Origin: CAZDRX01 sp964508225
GTDB taxonomy: Bacteria > Patescibacteriota > Gracilibacteria > Peribacterales > Peribacteraceae
Reading direction: 5' to 3'
DNA length: 13,743 nt
NCBI GenBank assembly: GCA_964508225.1
Contig: CAZDRX010000024.1
Location: 1-13,743 of the forward strand
The notes under the pieces were generated by a model. It searched no databases. It had not been told where the DNA came from and saw only the letters and a program-made list of their open reading frames with translations. This document shows, one piece after another, positions 1 through 5,199 of this stretch (the stretch's first letter is position 1; each line of letters begins with the position of its first letter). The translations under genes were made by a program, and so were the position numbers.

Positions 1-41
1 GTCATGCGGGCAACCTCGGCGACTGGGGTTTTCGTGGTCAT
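1..41 (-). CDS. rpmC: Ribosomal protein L29, N-terminus only (partial)
   Basis: Only the first 13-14 codons are in the window (MTTKTPVAEVARMT); the gene runs off the left edge. Its ATG overlaps the rplP stop codon as ATGA, which indicates translational coupling. The ending VARMT resembles the L/V-x-x-MT stretch that begins the first helix of L29, a small protein at the peptide exit site of the 50S subunit. L29 normally follows L16 in the S10 operon. The assignment rests on this short match and on gene order; S17 (rpsQ) is the main alternative. Confidence 0.55.
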   Translation of the reverse strand, partial: MTTKTPVAEVARM

Positions 42-490
42 GATGCGATGGATGCGGAAGCGGAGCCGGCGTGCTTGTGGAGTGACTGGATGAACTTCGT
101 GTCGACCGGAAGCTTGTGCGAGGCGAGGCGGAACGCCTCACGCGCGACTTCTTCCTTGAGACCGTCGAGTTCGAAGATGATCGTTCCCCTCTTCACCACG
201 GCGCAGTAGAACTCCACGGCGCCTTTTCCGGATCCCATGGGCACCTCGGGTGACTTCCTCGTGATGGCCTTGTGCGGGAAGATGCGGATCCACATCGAGC
301 CGGAGCGGCCGACACAGTGCGTGATGGCGCGACGTGCGGCTTCGAGCTGGCGGGAGGTGATCTCACCGGCTTCCTGACACTTGAGTCCGTACGAGCCGTG
401 AGAGAGCGTCGCACCACGCGTGGCCACGCCGCTGAACTGACCGCGGCCGCGGTGCATCTTCCGGTATTTGGTGCGAATAGGCTGGAGCAT
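38..490 (-). CDS. rplP: 50S ribosomal protein L16
   Basis: L16 organises the A-site tRNA region near the peptidyl transferase centre. The 150-residue product opens with the family start MLQPIRTKYRKMHRGRG and carries the core blocks ITSRQLEAARRAI, SMWIRIFPHKAIT and REAFRLASHKLPVDTKF. It is slightly longer than usual (about 137-140), with a Ser/Ala-rich tail of about 12 residues. One oddity: the segment equivalent to E. coli VRMGKGKG reads VPMGSGKG, so the position matching Arg81 (hydroxylated in E. coli) is Pro. It lies 12 nt after the rpsC stop; the spacer is CGCCTTCTCACC, pyrimidine-rich and without GGAGG. The stop overlaps the next start. Confidence 0.96.
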   Translation of the reverse strand: MLQPIRTKYRKMHRGRGQFSGVATRGATLSHGSYGLKCQEAGEITSRQLEAARRAITHCVGRSGSMWIRIFPHKAITRKSPEVPMGSGKGAVEFYCAVVKRGTIIFELDGLKEEVAREAFRLASHKLPVDTKFIQSLHKHAGSASASIAS

Positions 491-502
491 GGTGAGAAGG
501 CG

Positions 503-1180
503 TTACGCCTGGGAGGAAAGCGATGTAAGAGCGGCCGACTTGGCCTGGGCGATCTTCTTGAAGACCATGCCCTTGTAGATCCACACCTGGATGCCGATCG
601 TGCCGTACGTCGTGATGGCGTGGCGGGTGGCAAACTGGATGTTGGCACGGAGGGTCTGGAGCGGAACGTTGCCTTGCTTGAAGGCATCGGCGCGTGCGAT
701 TTCTGCACCATTCAAGCGTCCGGAGATCGTGATCTTCACTCCGATCGCACCGGAGGACATGGCCTTCTCCACCGCCATCTTGCAGGCGCGACGGTACGGC
801 ATGCGGCGCTCCACCTGACCCTGAATGCTCTCGGCGATACAGACGGCATCGGCATCGGGGTTGCGGACTTCCTGCACGTTGATCTCGAAGGAACCACCGA
901 ACTTCTTCTCCATCTCCTTGCGGAGATCCTCGATCGCAGCGCCCTGCTTGCCGATGATGACACCGGGCTTGCTCGAGTGCATGAGGACGGACGTCTTCTT
1001 GCCGCGGTCAATCTCGATCAAGCTGATACCCGAGTCCTTGAACTTCTTCTCGATGTAACGACGGATGAGCGTGTCGGCGAGGAGGTTCGTGCGGAACTTA
1101 TCCTTCGTGGCGAACCACGTGGACGGCCACGAATGCGTGATACCGAGACGGAAGCCGTTGGCGTTTACTTTCTGTCCCAT
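503..1180 (-). CDS. rpsC: 30S ribosomal protein S3
   Basis: S3 sits at the mRNA entry channel of the 30S subunit. The product is 225 residues, normal for the family, and begins MGQKVNANGFRLGI as expected. A KH domain lies in the N-terminal half with its GxxG loop GKQG at residues 77-80 (VIIGKQGAAIEDL). The C-terminal domain keeps NGAEIARA, VPLQTLRANI and TYGTIGIQVWIYKG. The ATG directly abuts the rplV stop (TAAATG), so reinitiation is likely. The last codons of rplV supply a CCTCCTCC tract just upstream. Confidence 0.97.
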   Translation of the reverse strand: MGQKVNANGFRLGITHSWPSTWFATKDKFRTNLLADTLIRRYIEKKFKDSGISLIEIDRGKKTSVLMHSSKPGVIIGKQGAAIEDLRKEMEKKFGGSFEINVQEVRNPDADAVCIAESIQGQVERRMPYRRACKMAVEKAMSSGAIGVKITISGRLNGAEIARADAFKQGNVPLQTLRANIQFATRHAITTYGTIGIQVWIYKGMVFKKIAQAKSAALTSLSSQA

Positions 1181-1603
1181 TTACTTGGAGGAGGAAGAAG
1201 CGGATGAGGGTTTCTTGGCAGTGGTTGTCTTGGCCTTCTTGGCCTCTTTCTTGGCTTTCTTGTCAGCTTTCTCCATGCCCGGATAGCCGAGCGTGATCGT
1301 GATGTGGCAAAGGAACTTCTTGAGAGGGCGGACGCGTCCACGTGCCATCGGCGTACCGCGGCGGTAGTGCGTTCCCTGATTCACGATCACAGTCTTGAGC
1401 ACCATCGTCTGCGGGTCCTGCTTGAAGTTGTGCTCGGCATTGGCGATGGCCGAACGAAGCACACCTTCAAAGAGGCGAGCGCTCTTCTTGTGCGTCTTTC
1501 TGAGGAGCTCGACGGCATCCGGGACGGGAAGTCCACGAACCATCTGGGCCATGAGGTTGGCCTTCTTGGGAGCGAGCCGGGCGGATTGGAGATGAGCGTG
1601 CAT
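1181..1603 (-). CDS. rplV: 50S ribosomal protein L22
   Basis: L22 binds 23S rRNA and its beta-hairpin lines the peptide exit tunnel. Recognisable blocks are ARLAPKKANLMAQMVRGLPVPDA, SAIANAEHN and the hairpin/strand region ending CHITITL. The core is about 112 residues; residues 113-140 are a Lys/Ala/Ser-rich tail (KKAKKEAKKAKTTTAKK, then a Ser run) not usual for the family. The hairpin tip reads YRRGTPMARGRVRPLKKFLCHI, where most bacteria have R-x-x-PRARGRA-x-x-x-x-KR-x-SHI. The start is preceded by CTCCCCC with no gap, and the spacer from rpsS is 19 nt. Confidence 0.95.
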   Translation of the reverse strand: MHAHLQSARLAPKKANLMAQMVRGLPVPDAVELLRKTHKKSARLFEGVLRSAIANAEHNFKQDPQTMVLKTVIVNQGTHYRRGTPMARGRVRPLKKFLCHITITLGYPGMEKADKKAKKEAKKAKTTTAKKPSSASSSSK

Positions 1604-1622
1604 GGGGGAGAATCAGTGTGGA

Positions 1623-1952
1623 TTACTTGGCGGCGGGAGCAGGAGCGGCGACGGGGCGGGGGGCATTTGCGCTGGCCTGTGCTGCGGCTTCTGCCTTGCC
1701 TCCGTGAGCTTTGAACTTCGTGGTCCAGGAGAACTCTCCGAGCTTGTGACCGACCATCTGCTCTGTGATGTACACGGGGAGGAACTCCTTGCCGTTGTGG
1801 ACTGCGAACGTGAATCCGACGAACTCCGGCGGAATGTCGCAGTCGCGTGCCCACGTCTTGATGATCTTCTTCTCCTGGCGTTCGATCATTTTCATGACCT
1901 TCTTCAGGAGCTTGGGGTCGACGTAGGGGCCTTTTTTGAGAGAGCGTGTCAT
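1623..1952 (-). CDS. rpsS: 30S ribosomal protein S19
   Basis: S19 is in the head of the 30S subunit near the A site and the 50S bridge. The 109-residue product starts TRSLKKGPYVDPKLLKKV and contains IKTWARDCDIPPEFVG, AVHNGKEFLPVYITEQMVGHKLGEF, all characteristic. Residues from about 87 onward form an extra Ala/Pro-rich tail; the family is usually about 92 residues. The start lies 6 nt (TCCTCT) after the stop of the 20-codon ORF upstream, a spacing like that of rplD-rplW. Confidence 0.96.
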   Translation of the reverse strand: MTRSLKKGPYVDPKLLKKVMKMIERQEKKIIKTWARDCDIPPEFVGFTFAVHNGKEFLPVYITEQMVGHKLGEFSWTTKFKAHGGKAEAAAQASANAPRPVAAPAPAAK

Positions 1953-1958
1953 AGAGGA

Positions 1959-2021
1959 TTAGAGAGCGGTCGTCGTGAGGATGAAAGCGATGGCAATGAG
2001 GGGGATGATGACCTGGTACAT
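1959..2021 (-). CDS. 20-residue hydrophobic mini-protein between rplB and rpsS (hypothetical)
   Basis: A short frame in the 125 nt gap between rplB and rpsS encodes MYQVIIPLIAIAFILTTTAL and ends in TAA. It is almost wholly apolar, with a helix-breaking Pro at residue 7, and could be a single membrane segment. Two points favour translation. Its ATG is preceded by TCCTCCCCC, the same tract found before the gene at 13006 and (as CTCCCCC) before rplV. Its stop lies 6 nt before the rpsS ATG with the spacer TCCTCT, closely matching the CCTCCC spacer between rplD and rplW. No family is recognised. It could instead be a leader peptide affecting rpsS translation, or chance. Confidence 0.45.
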   Translation of the reverse strand: MYQVIIPLIAIAFILTTTAL

Positions 2022-2077
2022 GGGGGAGGATGAGAGGAAGGGCGTCCTTTTCGTTCGGACAGCCGGGGGATTCTACA

Positions 2078-2926
2078 CTAATTCTTGTCTTTCTTCTTGG
2101 TTCTGCGGCGGATAATGAGTCCGTCGCTCTTGCGCTTCGGGCGACGTGTCTTGACGCCGAGGGCGTGCTTACCCCACGGAGTCTTCGGATACTTGAGACC
2201 GATGGGCGAGTGACCTTCTCCACCTCCGTGCGGGTGATCCACGGCGTTCATGGACTTACCGAGCACCTGCGGCTTGCGTCCCTTCCAGCGCATACGACCG
2301 GCCTTGCCGATGCGGATGAGGTGATGGTCGGGGTTACTGACTGCACCGATCGAGGCGTAACACTCCTGACGGATCTTGCGCATCTCGCCGCTCGGGAGCT
2401 GGACGATGGCGAACGGAGCGTCGAAACCGACGAGGACGGCGCTGGAGCCTGCGCTGCGGACGATCTGTCCGCCGCAACCCATCTGGATCTCGAGATTGTA
2501 GATGCGGTATCCGATCGGCACGTTGAGCATGCGCATGCGGTTACCCGGCTTCACCTTCGTGCGGTCGGCACAGACGACTTCGTCGTCGACCTTGAGACCT
2601 TCCGGAGCGAGGATGTAACGCTTCTCACCGTCGACGTAGTGCACGAGAGCGATGTAGGCCGTGCGGTTCGGATCGTACTCGATCGCGGCGATCCTGCCGG
2701 TCACGTTCTGCTTGTCGTTCTGGTGGAAATCGATCTGGCGGAGCAGCTTCTTGTGTCCTCCTCCACGGTGGCGCACGGTGACGCGTCCGAGGTTGTTACG
2801 ACCCGAGATGCGCTGTTTGCCCTTGCTGAGGCGCTTTTCAGGGCGCTTCTTCGTGAGTCCGGAGAAGTCGGCGATCGACATTCCCCTCCTCGCGTTGCTC
2901 GTTGGTTTCTGAAGGATGACGGGCAT
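2078..2926 (-). CDS. rplB: 50S ribosomal protein L2
   Basis: L2 is a primary 23S-binding protein needed for subunit joining and peptidyl transfer. The 282-residue product (E. coli 273) has the family pattern throughout, including GRNNLGRVTVRHRGGGHKK, IEYDPNRTAYIALVHY, GDRT-like CADRTKVKPGNRMRM, and the C-terminal VDHPHGGGEG with the conserved His, followed by PWGKHALGVKTRRPK. The basic end (RRRTKKKDKN) is typical. It begins 5 nt (GTACC) after the rplW stop; there is no SD and no pyrimidine tract of the kind seen before its neighbours, so coupling to rplW is the likely way in. Confidence 0.97.
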   Translation of the reverse strand: MPVILQKPTSNARRGMSIADFSGLTKKRPEKRLSKGKQRISGRNNLGRVTVRHRGGGHKKLLRQIDFHQNDKQNVTGRIAAIEYDPNRTAYIALVHYVDGEKRYILAPEGLKVDDEVVCADRTKVKPGNRMRMLNVPIGYRIYNLEIQMGCGGQIVRSAGSSAVLVGFDAPFAIVQLPSGEMRKIRQECYASIGAVSNPDHHLIRIGKAGRMRWKGRKPQVLGKSMNAVDHPHGGGEGHSPIGLKYPKTPWGKHALGVKTRRPKRKSDGLIIRRRTKKKDKN

Positions 2927-2931
2927 GGTAC

Positions 2932-3231
2932 TTAGGCGGTGCGGAAGTGAGAGAGGTCGAGAGCTTTGCTCTTCTTGGTGAGGCGGACGATCATACGCTT
3001 GCTCCGGTGGCGCTTCTCGAGCGTGGTGCCCTGACCGACGATGCGGACTTTCGGACGGGTCCTGAGCACGCGGACGGAGGCGACCTCGACATCGTAGTAG
3101 CGGCGGAGTGCGTTCTTCACATCGATCTTCGTGGCCGACTGGTTCACCTTGAGCACGTACGTGCCTTCGGTCTTCATGCGTTCAGCCTTCTCGGTGACGA
3201 CGGGGCCGATGATGACAGAGGAGAGTTCCAT
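2932..3231 (-). CDS. rplW: 50S ribosomal protein L23
   Basis: L23 lies at the tunnel exit and docks trigger factor and SRP. The 99-residue product has the family layout: IIGPVVTEKAERM at the start, YVLKVNQSATKIDVKNALRRYYDVEVASVRVLRTRPK in the middle, and a basic strand (RHRSKRMIVRLTKKSKALDL) near the end. It starts 6 nt after the rplD stop, and the whole spacer is CCTCCC, a good example of the pyrimidine tract seen before starts in this window. Confidence 0.96.
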   Translation of the reverse strand: MELSSVIIGPVVTEKAERMKTEGTYVLKVNQSATKIDVKNALRRYYDVEVASVRVLRTRPKVRIVGQGTTLEKRHRSKRMIVRLTKKSKALDLSHFRTA

Positions 3232-3237
3232 GGGAGG

Positions 3238-4011
3238 TTAGGCGGCTTTCTTGGAAGCGGACTTCTTGGCGGCGGGTTTCTTCTTGGGAGCGGCCGGCTT
3301 CTTGGCCTTCTTTTCGGCTGCAGGAGCGGGCTTTTCGACGTCTGCCTTCATGGAGGCGGACTTCTTGGCGGCGATGTCGCTTCCTCCCATGAAGTTGTCC
3401 TCCGCGGCCTTCACGGCGTCGGCGAGGAAGATGATCTTCTTCGCGAGGAGGATGTCCTCGGGGTTCAGATACTGGGCGAAGATCGTGCGGACGTTCGGGA
3501 CGTTGCGAGCGGCAAGTTCGAGCTTGGTGTGGCGGCCTGCCGTCACGACGACGATGCGGCGTCCGAGCTCGAGGGGCAGCTTCTTCATGAGCTCGACGAA
3601 GTTCTTCGTCTTCGGGTCCTCCGGGTAGTTCTCGAGACCGATGACCACTCCCTCCTTGGCACGCAGCGTGAGGCAGGAGATGAGAGCGGCGCGGCGCATT
3701 TTCCTCGGCATGTTCTTCTGGAAGTTGGACTCGTTGCGGGGGCCGAAGGCCTTTCCTCCTCCGCGCATGATCGGGCTCCTGAGAGCGCCGCGGCGGGCGT
3801 TACCGGTGTGCTTCTGTGCGTAGGCCTTCTTCGTGGTTCCGGCGATCTCTCCGCGGTGCAGCACGTGCGCGATGGAGTGACGGCGGTTGCTCTGCTGACG
3901 CATGAGCGCGAGGTGCATCAGACCTTTGTTGATCGTGCCTTCAAAGAGGGAGGCTGGGAGTTCCAGAAAACCCTTCTTGGTGCCGGTGGCTGAGTAGAGA
4001 TCGACTTTCAT
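3238..4011 (-). CDS. rplD: 50S ribosomal protein L4
   Basis: L4 is a primary 23S binder whose extended loop reaches the exit tunnel; in E. coli it also represses the S10 operon. The 257-residue product has a normal core of about 205 residues (KVDLYSATGTKKGFLELP at the start; RGALRSPIMRGGGKAFGPR in the loop; VVVTAGRHTKLELAARNVPNV; LNPEDILLAKKIIFL). A tail of about 50 residues follows, rich in Lys, Ala and Pro. In the tunnel loop the usual QKGTGRAR reads QKHTGNAR. Its ATG lies 2 nt after the rplC stop, so translation is almost surely coupled. Confidence 0.96.
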   Translation of the reverse strand: MKVDLYSATGTKKGFLELPASLFEGTINKGLMHLALMRQQSNRRHSIAHVLHRGEIAGTTKKAYAQKHTGNARRGALRSPIMRGGGKAFGPRNESNFQKNMPRKMRRAALISCLTLRAKEGVVIGLENYPEDPKTKNFVELMKKLPLELGRRIVVVTAGRHTKLELAARNVPNVRTIFAQYLNPEDILLAKKIIFLADAVKAAEDNFMGGSDIAAKKSASMKADVEKPAPAAEKKAKKPAAPKKKPAAKKSASKKAA

Positions 4012-4013
4012 GA

Positions 4014-4628
4014 TTATTTGGCAGCGGGAGATTTCTCAAGCGTGACGTAGACAATGGAACCGTTTCCGCCCGGGATCGGGCCCTTGATGCCGAGCACCTT
4101 CTTCTCTTTGTCGCAGACGACGACGGCGCGACCCTTGAGCGTGACCGTCTCGAGACCCATGTGACCCGGCATTTTCTTGCCGGCGTGAATACGACCCGGC
4201 CACGTTCTCATACCGACGGAACCCGGCTCGCGCTTGAAGTGCGAACCGTGAGTGGCGGGACCTCCGGAGAAGTGCCAGCGCTTGATGACACCCTGGAAAC
4301 CCTTACCCTTGCCCGTGCCGACGATCGTCACGACGCTGTCTGCGGGAAGAGCCTCGACCGTGAGCGTGGAGCCTGCCTGCAGGCCGTCAGCGGCCTCGAC
4401 GCGGAACTCCTTCTGATTGGCGAATTTCTTGATCTCCTTGCCCTTGCGGGTCTTCACCGTCTTCGCGTCGACACCGACCACAGCGGCGTTGTATCCGTCC
4501 TTCTCCTTCGTGCGCATACGGACGACGGAGTTGTCCTCCACCTTGAGGTACGTCACCGGAATCGCTTCTCCGGTCGGGAGAAACACGCGGGACATGCCGA
4601 TCTTGCGGGCGATTAATCCGAGAGCCAT
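4014..4628 (-). CDS. rplC: 50S ribosomal protein L3, first gene of the operon
   Basis: L3 is a 23S assembly protein reaching toward the peptidyl transferase centre. The chosen start gives 204 residues (E. coli 209) beginning MALGLIARKIGMSRVF, the position where the family normally starts. Other signature blocks are VVGTGKGKGFQGVIKRWHFSGGPATHGSH and AGKKMPGHMG (family: GKKMAGHMG), which includes the conserved Gln/tryptophan-extension region. An in-frame ATG at 4652 would add MMEPPSTP; it has an AGGAG 11 nt upstream, inside a hairpin (see 4653-4686). From 4628 the upstream tracts are ACCTCC and CACCCCT. rpsJ, normally the preceding gene, is not here. Confidence 0.95.
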   Translation of the reverse strand: MALGLIARKIGMSRVFLPTGEAIPVTYLKVEDNSVVRMRTKEKDGYNAAVVGVDAKTVKTRKGKEIKKFANQKEFRVEAADGLQAGSTLTVEALPADSVVTIVGTGKGKGFQGVIKRWHFSGGPATHGSHFKREPGSVGMRTWPGRIHAGKKMPGHMGLETVTLKGRAVVVCDKEKKVLGIKGPIPGGNGSIVYVTLEKSPAAK

Positions 4629-4652
4629 AGGGGTGCTTGGAGGTTCCATCAT

Positions 4653-4686
4653 GTCCGTTTGTTCTCCTAAAGGTGAGAAGACGGAC
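4653..4686 (-). promoter_or_regulatory. Leader hairpin of the S10-type operon, abutting a possible rplC start
   Basis: In the mRNA, GTCCGT and then TTCTC form the 5' arm, ACCTTTAG the loop, and GAGAA then ACGGAC the 3' arm: 11 pairs with a small internal bulge (C opposite CAA). The 3' arm ends next to the ATG at 4652, and the only AGGAG in the leader lies partly in the stem and partly in the loop. No U-tract follows, so it is not a terminator. A role in feedback control of ribosomal protein synthesis (in E. coli, L4 binds the S10 leader) is inference. Confidence 0.5.
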
Positions 4687-4722
4687 GGGAACGTAAGCGC
4701 TTTTTCAGTCGAAAGCCGGTGC

Positions 4723-4752
4723 ACTCTACCGATGGAGACAAGGGCGGGTCAA
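4723..4752 (-). promoter_or_regulatory. Promoter of the ribosomal protein operon
   Basis: The minus strand has TTGACC (4752-4747) and TAGAGT (4728-4723) separated by 18 nt, which places transcription start near 4716 and gives a leader of roughly 90 nt to the rplC start at 4628. The -35 matches the sigma-70 consensus at 5 of 6 positions and the -10 at 4 of 6. This implies the ribosomal genes can be transcribed separately from the small gene upstream. Confidence 0.5.
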
Positions 4753-4771
4753 GAGCGATTGACGACTTTTT

Positions 4772-5080
4772 CTAGCATCCCGAGCGCTTGACCTCGTCCT
4801 CCAGCTCGGGATCGGGGAGCACCGTCACTTTCCCCACACCGGCACCTGCATCGATCTCGAGCATCTGACAAATACGTGTGCGATCCTCGAATGTGAGTCC
4901 CTGAATACGTCCGATGCAGTCCTCGTGATTGAAATCGATCCTCACACCTTCCTGATTCTCGACGCCGAGCTGATCGAGGATTCTCCCTTCCACCACCGTG
5001 CAGTCGGCCGTCGTCGTGCACTCCGCGATGAGCGCGGGCTGAAGTGAGACATAGAGGGGAGCACCGGGGAGGGAGTTCAT
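4772..5080 (-). CDS. Hypothetical 102-residue cysteine-containing protein
   Basis: I do not recognise this family. The product is acidic, has no signal peptide or membrane segment, and carries five Cys (residues 21, 27, 55, 71 and the last, 102); the C21-x5-C27 pair and the central C55/C71 could bind a metal, but there is no classical CxxC. It lies upstream of rplC in the same direction and diverges from lysS. The start is supported by a CTTCCTCCTCTCC tract directly before ATG and by a promoter-like pair at 5107-5135. Codon use resembles its neighbours. Confidence 0.75.
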   Translation of the reverse strand: MNSLPGAPLYVSLQPALIAECTTTADCTVVEGRILDQLGVENQEGVRIDFNHEDCIGRIQGLTFEDRTRICQMLEIDAGAGVGKVTVLPDPELEDEVKRSGC

Positions 5081-5106
5081 AAGGAGAGGAGGAAGTATGG
5101 CGGTGG

Positions 5107-5135
5107 ACTTTGCATCGTCACGGGATCGTCGTCAA
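5107..5135 (-). promoter_or_regulatory. Putative promoter of the 102-residue protein gene
   Basis: On the minus strand, TTGACG (5135-5130) is followed after 17 nt by CAAAGT (5112-5107). The -35 is good and the -10 is weak (3 of 6). Start near 5100 would give a leader of about 20 nt that contains the CCTCC tract. Confidence 0.35.
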
Positions 5136-5164
5136 AGAAAATCCTGCACCGACGCATCACGCGA

Positions 5165-5192
5165 TTGTCTCGAGCGCGAAGATCGCTATGCT
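5165..5192 (+). promoter_or_regulatory. Putative lysS promoter, leaderless geometry
   Basis: TTGTCT (5165-5170), 16 nt, TATGCT (5187-5192), then 7 nt to the ATG at 5200. Transcription would begin at or next to the start codon. The boxes are moderate matches (4 of 6 each); the spacing matches that of other single genes in the window. Confidence 0.4.
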
Positions 5193-5199
5193 AGGAGCC

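Noticed and set aside
272..1207. 311-codon open frame antisense to rplP/rpsC, and similar long plus-strand frames at 2030-2935 and 2947-3993
   Set aside because: They lie opposite clearly conserved ribosomal protein genes and give compositionally odd proteins rich in Leu, Asp, Gly and Val with no motifs; they are by-products of GC-biased codon use.
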